This document shows, piece after piece, positions 6,820-15,439 of a DNA stretch of 23,740 nt. The notes beneath the pieces were generated by a model that saw nothing but the letters and a program-made list of their open reading frames with translations, searched no databases and had not been told where the DNA came from. The stretch is from RUG14223 sp051881075 (GTDB lineage: Bacteria; Bacillota; Clostridia; Oscillospirales; Acutalibacteraceae): positions 1 to 23,740 of the forward strand of contig JBJEPE010000012.1 in assembly GCA_051881075.1 (NCBI GenBank), written 5' to 3'. Numbering within the stretch: position 1 is the first letter of the stretch; the number at the start of each line of letters is the position of its first letter. Both the position numbers and the translations under genes were made by a program.

Positions 6820-7400
6820 TATGCTAAGTATAATTTTTTGCTTTTCTGGATATAACCTTAAATCAAAAGTGCTTTAATCTGCCTATAAACATATAATTTT
6901 TTGTATATATCAATTATACCTAAACTTTTTGACGAGAAATCATAAAGGTGTGTAGCTTATATCAAAGCAAGTCACTATTTTCATAACAACACCCTTTTAT
7001 CGGACAAGGCAAGAGGAGTTTGTTTTTGTGAAATCGTTAGAATACCGCAAGACCACGAACATAAGATTAGTTGAGATTGAGGTCATACACAAAAAATCGT
7101 AAAATCAAATGAACCTGTACACGAATAGTTCTCATATATGGTAGATTTATTCAAAAATTGATGTTATAATAATAAAAAAGATGTAATTGAATTTAGATAC
7201 TTGTTTATGAATCATAAGGCATCACCGATTTACAACAGTAATTTCCAGTTCAAACAACAGACAACGGACATACAATTCAGTAGATTTTAATGTGAAAGAA
7301 GTTGGATTTTTCAAAAATAAAAAACGATAAGTGCGATTTTTTATCTATTTTTTAAAAATAATATATTTATATCTCAAAAATCAGAGAGTGGGAATAAAAG
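6820..7400. other. Gene-poor AT-rich intergenic stretch
   Basis: I see no credible gene in these 580 bp. They include a degenerate terminator-like repeat (6992-7018) followed by a T-rich run. A 24-codon GTG frame (7028-7102) and an open frame without a start near 7180-7290 also occur; both look like decayed or chance sequence. TATAAT near 7164 could be a promoter box for the next gene, but no good -35 box is present. Confidence 0.5.
6992..7018 (+). repeat. Degenerate terminator-like repeat, copy A
   Basis: This copy contains TTTTATC, CAAGGCAAGAG and a following T-rich tail. Over 24 aligned positions it matches the copy at 9226 in 20. Its stem is poorer than that of the 9226 copy. Confidence 0.4.
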
Positions 7401-7883
7401 ATGGCTAAAAATTATGAATTTGAGTTTCTAGGAAACAGAGAAAAGTTTTTGAATACACTTAATATTTACCAAAAGCATAATGAAAATCCCTATTATTTTG
7501 ACGATTATATTGTAAATATTGAAAATGATGTGTATAAGTTTGGTGTGGCACGTGGTGGACATTCAGGCGGATACTGGTACATACCTGAAATAACCGAAAA
7601 AGACGGAAGGCTATTTTTTAATGGAAAAATCAAATATATTGATCACTACACAGACGTAAAAGGCCTTAAAAAAGTTATAAATACTCTCTATGACATCTGC
7701 CTTACCATTTTTCTTTTTCTGATTTCTCCTCTGATTTATGCGATAATGTTATTTTATCATATCTACAAAAAAATAAAGAAAATACCCAATGAACCCAGTA
7801 GCAAAACTAAACTTGAAGATAAACTATATGATCTGATGGTAAATCACCTACATTGCAGCAAAATTTCTAAGAATAAGAAATAA
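7401..7883 (+). CDS. Unrecognised protein with C-terminal membrane helix
   Basis: The 160-residue protein starts at ATG after a weak GAGTGGGA. Residues 1-95 form a soluble, aromatic-rich domain with a conspicuous GVARGGHSGGYWYIP motif at about residues 49-63. Residues about 100-122 are a strongly hydrophobic helix (CLTIFLFLISPLIYAIML), followed by a Lys-rich tail. The N-terminal part resembles hypothetical proteins I have seen in Firmicutes, but I cannot assign a function. It is followed after 31 bp by another membrane-anchored unknown, so the two probably share a transcript. The glycine/His motif could bind a ligand, but no catalytic set is visible. Confidence 0.7.
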   Translation: MAKNYEFEFLGNREKFLNTLNIYQKHNENPYYFDDYIVNIENDVYKFGVARGGHSGGYWYIPEITEKDGRLFFNGKIKYIDHYTDVKGLKKVINTLYDICLTIFLFLISPLIYAIMLFYHIYKKIKKIPNEPSSKTKLEDKLYDLMVNHLHCSKISKNKK

Positions 7884-7914
7884 ACAAGTGAATTTTTTAA
7901 TAAAGGAAATTATT

Positions 7915-8550
7915 ATGAAAAAAACACCTAACTTTTTTCGCGTCATTATTGATATTCTTATCAGCATAGCCTGCCTACCTGTAATATTACTAGGATTAAT
8001 TTACATTTTTGTAGAATGGTTAAAAGAGCCTTTTAACAAAAAGAGATATCGCAAATCCATATACTTTCAGGAACTACAGCTTCCTTATCAAAGATACATC
8101 TTTTTTAAACCGTCATATCTGTTTTACAATTCCGCAAGAGAAAATGGAATTTCTTTGAATTTTATACATCAGAAGACGAACGGCTTTGAGTATCTGATTA
8201 AAAATGACAACATATATCTATTTCCATGGTTTGATCAAATTTCATATAGTGATGAAGATAAACAATGGTATGTTGATTTGGATGGCAGTTGGTTCCTGTT
8301 ACAGGATGAGATTAAAAAACAAATCGCATTTATTGATGACAAGCAAATAGCATACAAAATCAATATACTTTTGAGCGAAAGCATGATAGCACCCCGATGC
8401 ACTATGTATTATGAAACGTCTTATGATGAACTTACTGTTGAAGACAAAACATTTGCTAAAGAATTACTGCCCGAATTTATCAAAGTTGGAAAAAGTGAGT
8501 TAGATGCTTATCTGGCAGAATCAGAAATACGACCGTTGAATGAAATTTAA
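7915..8550 (+). CDS. Unrecognised membrane-anchored protein
   Basis: I place the start at ATG 7915 because AAAGGAAA stands just upstream; a GTG at 7888 is in frame but lacks a site. The 211-residue product has an N-terminal membrane segment at about 9-35 (IIDILISIACLPVILLGLIY) and a basic stop-transfer stretch. The rest is a domain of about 165 residues rich in Tyr, Phe and Trp. The basic flank predicts that this domain is cytoplasmic. I do not recognise the family. It follows the 160-residue unknown in the same direction, and its stop overlaps the start of a tiny membrane ORF. The trio may act together at the membrane. Confidence 0.7.
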   Translation: MKKTPNFFRVIIDILISIACLPVILLGLIYIFVEWLKEPFNKKRYRKSIYFQELQLPYQRYIFFKPSYLFYNSARENGISLNFIHQKTNGFEYLIKNDNIYLFPWFDQISYSDEDKQWYVDLDGSWFLLQDEIKKQIAFIDDKQIAYKINILLSESMIAPRCTMYYETSYDELTVEDKTFAKELLPEFIKVGKSELDAYLAESEIRPLNEI

Positions 8551-8662
8551 GCCTCTTTTATCACCAAGGCCAAATAGCTCAATGCCCATAATTGTGCTTA
8601 TTGTAATTCATACCGTTCTTATAATTCTTATTATGTCAAGAAGTGTTAAAGTCAGTTCATAA
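8540..8662 (+). CDS. Putative 40-residue single-pass membrane peptide
   Basis: This short ORF starts at an ATG inside the last codons of the preceding gene (11-bp overlap) and ends at TAA 8660-8662. After a short basic Pro/Ser-rich start, MPIIVLIVIHTVLIILIM forms one complete membrane helix, followed by a basic tail. No ribosome binding site is visible, so expression would depend on coupling to the upstream gene. A terminator-like repeat overlaps its first codons at DNA level (8552-8572). The uninterrupted helix with charged flanks argues for a real small protein. It could also be chance in AT-rich DNA. Confidence 0.4.
   Translation: MKFKPLLSPRPNSSMPIIVLIVIHTVLIILIMSRSVKVSS
8552..8572 (+). 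repeat. Degenerate terminator-like repeat, copy B
   Basis: CCTCTTTTATC followed by CAAGGC matches the copies at 6992 and 9226 apart from a one-base gap. It lacks the right arm and a T-tract. It is the weakest of the three copies. Confidence 0.3.
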
Positions 8663-8709
8663 AAAGCGTTTGCCAATCGTAAAACAGAAAAACCGTGAGG
8701 GGATGTCGT

Positions 8710-9081
8710 ATGGATAATTATGACCTTATTGATAAGCTCTATCAACAAATTAAAGAAAATAAAAATCTCGTTGGCACATTTAAAAAAGCAGATAGTGAAA
8801 TCATATGGAGTCTATATGATAAATTCACCGTCATAATTACTTATGACTATATAGGAATACAAAATAAACTATTCGGTATCATTCCAAATTGTATCACGCA
8901 TTGGCATCCCTATGAAGATGACATTTATGATGACATCTGTAGTCTGGGAACAAATGGAAATGTAACCGTTATACACAGTACGCCTTTATGCACCGGGATA
9001 ATTTACAGCGGACCGGCAGAGAACTGTAAAATTAAACGAAAGTGGCTGTTTGGCAGGTACTATTATCTTTATGCAAGATAG
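8710..9081 (+). CDS. Unrecognised small soluble protein
   Basis: I choose the ATG at 8710 because GAGGGG lies seven bases upstream; an in-frame GTG at 8695 precedes that site. The 123-residue protein has no signal peptide or long membrane helix. It is rich in Tyr and Ile, with a central acidic HWHPYEDDIYDDICS motif (about residues 69-83) and a basic, aromatic C-terminus (KRKWLFGRYYYLYAR). The His/Asp/Glu cluster could bind metal, but this is a guess. I recall similar uncharacterised proteins in Firmicutes without a named function. It is probably the last gene of the small cluster and is followed by a terminator-like hairpin. Confidence 0.65.
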   Translation: MDNYDLIDKLYQQIKENKNLVGTFKKADSEIIWSLYDKFTVIITYDYIGIQNKLFGIIPNCITHWHPYEDDIYDDICSLGTNGNVTVIHSTPLCTGIIYSGPAENCKIKRKWLFGRYYYLYAR

Positions 9082-9225
9082 TAAACCGTTTTTAACTTAA
9101 TTCTTTGTAATGGGATATCTGATACGATAAAAATATGTAAATATGGATATATTTTCTCAGTTGATTTTGAAAATACAAAAGCATATTATCAAAACGCCCA
9201 CGTTGCGAATGTGAATTTCACTTTC

Positions 9226-9262
9226 CCCTCTTTTGTCTGTCAAGGCAAGAGAGGTTTTTAAT
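9226..9262 (+). terminator. Terminator-like hairpin, repeat copy C
   Basis: CCTCTTTT pairs with AAGAGAGG (one G-T pair) around GTCTGTCAAGGC, followed by TTTTTAATTT. It is a plausible terminator for the gene ending at 9081 and the best-preserved copy of a short repeat also seen at 6992 and 8552. Confidence 0.5.
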
Positions 9263-9268
9263 TTGCTG

Positions 9269-9297
9269 TTTAAAAATTTATTACATGATGCTATAAT
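9269..9297 (+). promoter_or_regulatory. Putative promoter of the AraC-type gene
   Basis: TATAAT at 9292-9297 is preceded, after 17 bp, by a weak -35 box TTTAAA at 9269-9274. The stretch 9082-9406 otherwise contains only the hairpin above and no gene. Confidence 0.45.
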
Positions 9298-9406
9298 AGT
9301 GAAAGAAACCGCTGCATTAAAATTAAGTCAGCAAGTAAAATCAAGAAAAATTGCAAAACATCCTATATAATAACTATAGAGCGGTTTGAGGGAGGTACAA
9401 ACTGGT

Positions 9407-10375
9407 ATGTGTGAATGGTGCAGACAAATACAAAAAATCGTGTATGAGGTTGACGCTTGCATTAAAAATCGTAACAATGAAGCATTGATGCTTAATCACA
9501 TTTCAAACAAATTTGGATATTCAGAATATCATATTTCAAGGAAGTTCAAAGAAATATCAGGTATGAATTTTCGTGATTATCTGCGGCAACGCAGATTGGC
9601 CTTTGCCCTTAAAGAGGTAAGAGATACCGATAAGGGACTTTTGGAGATCGCACTTGATTACGGCTTTTCTTCTCACGAAGCTTTTTCACGTGCATTTAAG
9701 CAAACCTACGGAGTATCGCCAAGTGATTACCGTCACAACCCTATCCCTGTTGTTTTACGCACAATACTAAGACCCTTCGACTGCTACTTATTAGGAATAG
9801 GAGGTACAGGCATGGCAAAATCTACTGAAGATATAAAAGTATATTTCGTTACAATACCTGCACATAAGTTTTTACACATCAGAAATTATGAAAGCATAGG
9901 ATACTGGGATTTTTGGCAGAAACAAAGCCAGATACCCGGACAGGACTGCGAAACCATTTGCGGACTGCTTGACGGCATTAATGGCAAGCTTGACGATATG
10001 GGCGGAACCGAGGCAGACAGCGGCAGCGGCCAGATAATGGCATTTATCAATGAGCCGACAGGACGTATATGTAGCTGGGGCATTCCTCTTGCCGAAAGCT
10101 ACGGTGTACGTCTTCCGATTGACTATGACGGTGATGTACCTGAGCAAATGATGCTTATGGATGTACCTGAGGGTGAATATATCGTCTTTGAGCATGGCCC
10201 GTTTGACTTTGAAACGCAAAATCAAAGTGTAGAACAAAAAATTGAAGAAGCTATGAAAACCTTTGATTACGCAGCATCGGGTTATTGCTTAGACACTACA
10301 CCGGGCAGAGTGTTCTATTTCTATCACGATTGTAAAAGATACTGGAAATATGTACGACCGGTACGTAAAGCTTAA
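9407..10375 (+). CDS. AraC-family regulator with GyrI-like effector domain
   Basis: I start at ATG 9407 (322 residues), with GGGAGG 11 bases upstream. Two helix-turn-helix units occupy about residues 10-110 (LNHISNKFGYSEYHISRKFKE, then IALDYGFSSHEAFSRAFKQ). The family signature ends in GVSPSDYR. Residues about 130-320 form an effector-binding domain of the GyrI/Rob type, with strands around FVTIPAHKFLHIR and a final FYFYHDCKRYWKYVRPV. Such proteins activate genes on binding small lipophilic or cationic ligands, often for drug efflux or stress. No transporter sits beside it, so its targets are elsewhere or include the nearby glucosidase. Its GC content looks somewhat higher than that of the flanking unknowns. 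Confidence 0.9.
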   Translation: MCEWCRQIQKIVYEVDACIKNRNNEALMLNHISNKFGYSEYHISRKFKEISGMNFRDYLRQRRLAFALKEVRDTDKGLLEIALDYGFSSHEAFSRAFKQTYGVSPSDYRHNPIPVVLRTILRPFDCYLLGIGGTGMAKSTEDIKVYFVTIPAHKFLHIRNYESIGYWDFWQKQSQIPGQDCETICGLLDGINGKLDDMGGTEADSGSGQIMAFINEPTGRICSWGIPLAESYGVRLPIDYDGDVPEQMMLMDVPEGEYIVFEHGPFDFETQNQSVEQKIEEAMKTFDYAASGYCLDTTPGRVFYFYHDCKRYWKYVRPVRKA

Positions 10376-10402
10376 TATAATATTTTGCTAAGTAAAAAAG
10401 CA

Positions 10403-10452
10403 GGCAGACTAATGACCTTTATATAAAGGCAAGGTTATCGGTCTGCCGTTTT
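10403..10452 (+). terminator. Terminator after the AraC-type gene
   Basis: GGCAGAC (10403-10409) pairs with GTCTGCC (10441-10447), with an inner palindrome CCTTTATATAAAGG and a following GTTTTGCATTTTAT. It is long and somewhat imperfect, but well placed. Confidence 0.65.
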
Positions 10453-10643
10453 GCATTTTATCAAGCACTTATCAGCAAATACCAGAACTTAGTTTTTTCT
10501 TGCGATAACTATTCTCCCATAAATCTATATTTGCGCTTTAAGGTCAATCCTTAAAGCTAATTTTTTACTTACTTAATTCTGCCGAATAATACAGTAATAT
10601 AACATATTTGCTATTATGTGCATCTGATATAGACGATGTACAC

Positions 10644-10672
10644 TTGACCATAATTTGATTTTATGGTATAAT
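10644..10672 (+). promoter_or_regulatory. Promoter of the glucosidase gene with internal dyad
   Basis: TTGACC (10644-10649) and TATAAT (10667-10672) are 17 bp apart. CCATAA and TTATGG (10648-10653 and 10661-10666) form an inverted repeat inside the spacer and may be an operator. The leader is about 70 bases long. Confidence 0.78.
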
Positions 10673-10750
10673 TTTTTATAGTTAAATAAGTTAAATTTTA
10701 TTATTGATAGTTAATGAATATAGAAATTTATAGGGACAAAGGTGATGTTT

Positions 10751-12406
10751 ATGGAGAGAACTCGCTGGTACAAAGACAAGGTATTCTATCAGATATGGCC
10801 AAGAAGCTTCAAGGACGGCGACGGTGACGGCTTGGGTGATTTATGGGGAGTGCTTGAAAAGCTTGATTATATTAAATCGCTCGGTGTTGACGGAATTTGG
10901 TTTTCTCCCCTATATCCCTCGCCCGGCGCTGACTGCGGATATGATATATCGGACTATATGGATATAGACCCTGCATACGGAGGTATGGAGGCTTTCAGGC
11001 AAGTTCTTGACGGTGCGCACGCCCGTGGCATGAAGGTTATCATGGATCTTGTGGTAAATCATACAAGTGATGAACATGAGTGGTTTGAAAAGAGCCGCAG
11101 ACGCATAGACCCATATACTGATTATTATGTTTGGCGGCCTGCAAAACCAAATGGAAAATTGCCGAACAACTGGGACAGTAACTTTGAGGGTAAGGCATGG
11201 ACATTCGACGAGGTAAGAGGTGAATATTATCTGCATCTTTTCACAGTAAAACAACCTGACCTTAATATGGATAATCCTGCCGTACGCAATGAGGTTAAAA
11301 AAATTCTCAGATTTTGGCTTGAAATGGGCGTTGACGGATTCCGTGAAGATGTTATCACATATATATCTAAAAAAGAAGGTATGCCGAACGACCATCTTCT
11401 GCCCTTTAATAAAGGAATTTTTCAGTACAATCACGGCCCCCATGTACATGAGTATTTAGCGGAGTTCAGAAACGATGTGCTGAATAACTTTGACTGCATG
11501 ACCTTAGCGGAATCACCTATTGTTAATCCGAAAACAGCACTCAAATATATTCAGGAAAGCCCCGACAGCGAGATTGACATGATGATACAGTTTCAAACGA
11601 TGTGTGCAGACTGTTTTCTAACTGACTATCTGCCTCTTCCATTTTCACTCAGGCGACTAAAGCACGCATGGAGCAAGTGGCAGAAAAAGCTGGACGGCAA
11701 AGCGTGGAATATGCTGTACATAGAAAATCACGACCACCCAAGAATTATATCACGATACGGCTCTGAAAAATATAGGGAACAAAGCGGAAAAATGCTTGCT
11801 GTTGCTTATCTATTTCAAAAGGGTACTCCGTTTATCTATCAGGGGCAAGAGATAGGTATGACTAATTGGCGGCCAAACAGCCCCGATATGTATGAGGATA
11901 TACAGTCACGGTGGCAGTACGAGAATGTTGCAACTAAAAAATCGCCTGAGAAACGTCTTGCTCGAATTTGGCGCAGTTCAAGAGATTCCGCAAGAACTCC
12001 TATGCAATGGTCTGATGAAGAAAACGCCGGATTTACCACAGGTACACCGTGGTTTTATGTCAATGAAAATTACAGTAAAATAAATGTGGCTCAGCAAGAA
12101 AATGATTCAGACTCAATTCTGAATTTTTACCGAAAGGCAATAGCTTTACGCAAAAGCCTGTCGGTCGTACGTAACGGTAAATATAAAGAGCATTTTCACA
12201 GCTCCCGTAAGATTTACTGCTATACTATGGAATGTGAAAAACAAAAGTTGCTGGTGCTTTGCTCGTTTACCGAAAAGAAATGCAAATTCCGTATTCCACG
12301 TAGTTTTGATTTAAACAAAGCAAAGCTTATTCTGTGCAATTATGCGGATACTGACGGACTGACATCACATCCGTATGAAACACGTGTATATCTGATTGAA
12401 AAGTAA
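10751..12406 (+). CDS. malL: GH13 oligo-1,6-glucosidase (alpha-glucosidase)
   Basis: The start at ATG 10751 (551 residues) fits AAAGGTGA best; GTG and ATG codons at 10742 and 10745 fall within that site. The (beta/alpha)8 GH13 motifs are in order: IMDLVVNHTSDEH (about 97-109), nucleophile D200 in VDGFREDVI, acid/base E254 in TLAESP, and D328 in ENHDHPR. Val201 after the nucleophile is the residue usually linked with alpha-1,6 specificity in this group. A C-terminal beta domain follows (about 470-551). It should cleave isomaltose-type or panose-type oligosaccharides from starch in the cytoplasm, as no signal peptide is present. It is a single-gene unit. The symbol reflects family, not proven substrate. 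Confidence 0.9.
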   Translation: MERTRWYKDKVFYQIWPRSFKDGDGDGLGDLWGVLEKLDYIKSLGVDGIWFSPLYPSPGADCGYDISDYMDIDPAYGGMEAFRQVLDGAHARGMKVIMDLVVNHTSDEHEWFEKSRRRIDPYTDYYVWRPAKPNGKLPNNWDSNFEGKAWTFDEVRGEYYLHLFTVKQPDLNMDNPAVRNEVKKILRFWLEMGVDGFREDVITYISKKEGMPNDHLLPFNKGIFQYNHGPHVHEYLAEFRNDVLNNFDCMTLAESPIVNPKTALKYIQESPDSEIDMMIQFQTMCADCFLTDYLPLPFSLRRLKHAWSKWQKKLDGKAWNMLYIENHDHPRIISRYGSEKYREQSGKMLAVAYLFQKGTPFIYQGQEIGMTNWRPNSPDMYEDIQSRWQYENVATKKSPEKRLARIWRSSRDSARTPMQWSDEENAGFTTGTPWFYVNENYSKINVAQQENDSDSILNFYRKAIALRKSLSVVRNGKYKEHFHSSRKIYCYTMECEKQKLLVLCSFTEKKCKFRIPRSFDLNKAKLILCNYADTDGLTSHPYETRVYLIEK

Positions 12407-12417
12407 TATATCAGTTA

Positions 12418-12447
12418 AAAAAGGCTCCAAAAAATCGGAGCCTTTTT
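12418..12447. terminator. Bidirectional terminator
   Basis: AAAAAGGCTCC (12418-12428) pairs with GGAGCCTTTTT (12437-12447) across an 8-base loop. With A-runs on the left and T-runs on the right it can stop both the glucosidase (+) and the surface-protein operon (-). Confidence 0.9.
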
Positions 12448-12463
12448 GCTGTGTATGATTTTG

Positions 12464-15439
12464 TTATATTTTCGAGTTTTGCTGACATTTACGCTTTGAG
12501 AATGATTTAAGCGTTATTATCGCTACAAATGATAATAGAGCTAATATCATAACCGAATAAATATCATTATAATCACCTGTTAAATGGGTCTTGTAATTTT
12601 GTATAACTTCTGTAGGTTTATTATACACTTCCGTTTCATGTCCATCATAATTAAAGGTAACCGAGTACTTTTTATTATCAAGAGTATAACCTTCGCTTGT
12701 TGCAATTTCTTTAAAGTACACCTTTGCGCCTACCGGAAGATCAATATCAAATGATTTTTCTTCATTATTTTTACATATAAGTTCACAAAGCTTACTGCCC
12801 TTAGGGATAACTACACCGTTATATCCTTTTATATCATCCTCTGCATACAGCGCAAACTTAGCATATTTATCATCGTCTGACGGTTGACCTTCGTCTTTCT
12901 CAAATACTTTTTTAACAGTAATTTTAACCTTTTGTTTTTCATTTTTGAAATCAACGTTTACCTTATATGTAGTTATGTTAGGATCATATTCCGGCAATTC
13001 TATATCTACTTCTTCCTTATTTATTACATAGCCATACGGTGCCTTTATCTCTTTGATCTTATACTTTCCGTAATAAAGCTTTTTAGTTGACTTTGCAACT
13101 CCGTTTTTATCGGTTGTAACTACTTCTATAACCTCTCCCTCTTTATATTTTACAACATTATCGCCTGTTATTATATCCTCGGCGGCTATTATCTGAAACT
13201 CTGCACCCTCAAGCACAACAAACGTATACTGCGGCTTGTACATTCCGTTTACTATTTTATACCCTGTAAAAGCCTCACCGATCTTGTTGATAGTAATTTC
13301 AATATTCTGAAAATCATTACAAAAAACTACATCTATTGTCATTTCACCCTGTTCGTTTATTTTTGCTGTTTCCTCAGTAACATCAAAATATACGCGTTCC
13401 TTTGCAAGAGTATATCCATATGGTGGCTTTATCTCTTCTATCGAATAGTTTTTACCTATAGGCAATTTTTCAGGTAAAATAAGAAATCCGTTCTCATCAG
13501 TTTTAAACTCATCTATTTGCTGCTGAGTCATTTTTATAACATTACCGTTTGGATCATAAATTTTGAATGTGGCGTTCGCTCTGGTAATAAGCTTTTGTGT
13601 TTCTCCGTCTGTCTTGAGGATTCTTATCTTAAAATCTTCAGGATTGTTTTCTATGGTTAATTTAACTTCTATTTCTTTGCTACTTAATACGATATCAAAA
13701 TCATCTACCGTTTTATATCCGTGCCAACTACTAGTTTGATGTACCGTATATATACCGTATGGCAAATATTTGGATACACCGTCACCATATGCATCACAAA
13801 TCATTATATCTCTCATATCATCCGGACAGTTAGCATAACTACCCTTCGATTTTAAATAAATTTGAAATGATGCACCAACCTCAGGAAGCTTAAATTGTGG
13901 ATTTTCTATACTTGGCACGATCTTGTGTATTCTTAATCTACTCTTGTGTGCATTCTTAAAATCAACGTTAATCGTTCCACCCTGTGTAATTCCTGTTACT
14001 TCAACGTTCTCTATACGATAAACTCCGTTATCGTATCTTATGCCGTCGTTAAATTTATATGTTTTCTGTGAAATTACATCACCGTCAACGTTCTTTACTG
14101 TTATCACGCATGATTCAAGAAAAATATCGTCAGATCTTTCAAATTCTTCAACAGTATAATTTCCGTCAAGCAGATTTCTAAATACATAATCTTTCTCTGT
14201 AGGCTCATTAAACGCTGAGTCAGTCTGATATATTCTTCCGTCATTATCTGATGTTCCGTACCATGAATCAGTTTCGTTATATATATGAAAATTACAGCCG
14301 CCGACATTTGACATATCATCTGATATTTTTGCCATCTCAAGCTTGCCGGTTTCGGTTTTTAGCTTCATGTAACCGCTTACCGAATAAGGCTTCGGACACC
14401 AAGAAATAAATTCCTGTAATTTATTATTGTTATGCCTATCGTCATTATAATAATTGGTGAATACTTTTAAGTCTCTTTTATTAATCGGTTCATTCATATT
14501 CTTTGCGAAGGCTACGGATATTTCATCACTTATAGGATCGTTTGAATAAATAAGTATATTGTTGCCGTTTATTTCATAGCCTATTTGAGCATTATTAAAT
14601 TGATAATTACACAATTTATCACTTAATATTCCGTTTACATCTGTCAGGTTGATTTCATATCTGTTATTTGCAGAATTATACTTCATTATATAAGACTGCG
14701 CCTTGTTTAGTTCAGTAGAAGTAAACGAAGGCATTTTGTCATGTTTTTTTAACCTGCCAACTATATCATCATACAGTTTTTTTATTTCCGGATAGCTTTC
14801 TACTAAACTTTTATATAATCTGCTGTCTTTCAGTTCATAAGTAACAGGATCTCTGAAACCCTCTGCTATCTCCCACACTAAGCATTGTGTTGCATACTGA
14901 TGTATGGTTTCGTTTGTCTCACTTGACCACAAGCCTTGTCCCGGTAGTCCATAATACATTATCAGGCCCAAAGCCCTTTGCTGGCTTTCGCTAAGCTTTG
15001 AAAATGCTGTTTCATTTAATTTAGTGTTATTTCTTACAGTACGCTTTCCGTCAATAAGTACTCCTAACTGAACACAATAAACGTCAATTGTATCATCATA
15101 ATTGTAATATTTGTCTAAAATAGAATTTTCATATCCATTATAAGCTTGCGGACCGATTCTAAGGCAGTATTGTTCGCTAGAACCCTTTGCAACCCTGCCG
15201 TCAGAGAGTGTGATATCATACTTAGACATAACCTCGCAAGACGGATAAAAGTATGAATGTTTAAAATCATCTCTATTTCCCAAAACGGTATTCGGAAGCA
15301 TTATAGTATATGTTTTATTATCCTCAATTATAAATGGGTCTTTTTTTGCCGATGCAAAAGCAGTCTGTGTACAGAATATTGTAAACATAGCCGCAAGTGT
15401 CAATACGGTACATAAAATTTTCAGCTTATAAGTTTTCAT
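12464..15439 (-). CDS. Thioester and Cna-B repeat surface protein
   Basis: A 991-residue Sec-exported protein. The signal peptide spans 1-30, with cleavage after AFA or nearby. Residues about 60-230 form a thioester (TQXA) domain: C122 in DVYCVQLG and Q185 in YATQCLVWE are the expected cross-linking pair, a bond used by Gram-positive adhesins to attach covalently to host surfaces. Five Cna-B/SpaA-like domains follow, near 365, 500, 604, 713 and 838. Most have the Lys (such as HKI, LKT, NKI) and Glu (VEE, IEE, IKE, FKE) needed for isopeptide bonds. The C-terminus has THLTG (951-955), a membrane helix (about 960-977) and a basic tail, but no LPXTG. It is last in a T7SS operon, overlapping a tiny ORF. 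Confidence 0.88.
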   Translation of the reverse strand: MKTYKLKILCTVLTLAAMFTIFCTQTAFASAKKDPFIIEDNKTYTIMLPNTVLGNRDDFKHSYFYPSCEVMSKYDITLSDGRVAKGSSEQYCLRIGPQAYNGYENSILDKYYNYDDTIDVYCVQLGVLIDGKRTVRNNTKLNETAFSKLSESQQRALGLIMYYGLPGQGLWSSETNETIHQYATQCLVWEIAEGFRDPVTYELKDSRLYKSLVESYPEIKKLYDDIVGRLKKHDKMPSFTSTELNKAQSYIMKYNSANNRYEINLTDVNGILSDKLCNYQFNNAQIGYEINGNNILIYSNDPISDEISVAFAKNMNEPINKRDLKVFTNYYNDDRHNNNKLQEFISWCPKPYSVSGYMKLKTETGKLEMAKISDDMSNVGGCNFHIYNETDSWYGTSDNDGRIYQTDSAFNEPTEKDYVFRNLLDGNYTVEEFERSDDIFLESCVITVKNVDGDVISQKTYKFNDGIRYDNGVYRIENVEVTGITQGGTINVDFKNAHKSRLRIHKIVPSIENPQFKLPEVGASFQIYLKSKGSYANCPDDMRDIMICDAYGDGVSKYLPYGIYTVHQTSSWHGYKTVDDFDIVLSSKEIEVKLTIENNPEDFKIRILKTDGETQKLITRANATFKIYDPNGNVIKMTQQQIDEFKTDENGFLILPEKLPIGKNYSIEEIKPPYGYTLAKERVYFDVTEETAKINEQGEMTIDVVFCNDFQNIEITINKIGEAFTGYKIVNGMYKPQYTFVVLEGAEFQIIAAEDIITGDNVVKYKEGEVIEVVTTDKNGVAKSTKKLYYGKYKIKEIKAPYGYVINKEEVDIELPEYDPNITTYKVNVDFKNEKQKVKITVKKVFEKDEGQPSDDDKYAKFALYAEDDIKGYNGVVIPKGSKLCELICKNNEEKSFDIDLPVGAKVYFKEIATSEGYTLDNKKYSVTFNYDGHETEVYNKPTEVIQNYKTHLTGDYNDIYSVMILALLSFVAIITLKSFSKRKCQQNSKI

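Noticed and set aside
7028..7102. 24-codon GTG frame after GAGGAG
   Set aside because: The start site looks usable, but the frame is very short, unrecognised and lies in decayed intergenic sequence.
9299..9370. Short GTG frame before the AraC-type gene
   Set aside because: It begins at the -10 box, so it would fall upstream of the likely transcript start.
10910..11449. Minus-strand 179-codon ORF within the glucosidase
   Set aside because: It is antisense to conserved GH13 motifs and lacks any domain or ribosome binding site.
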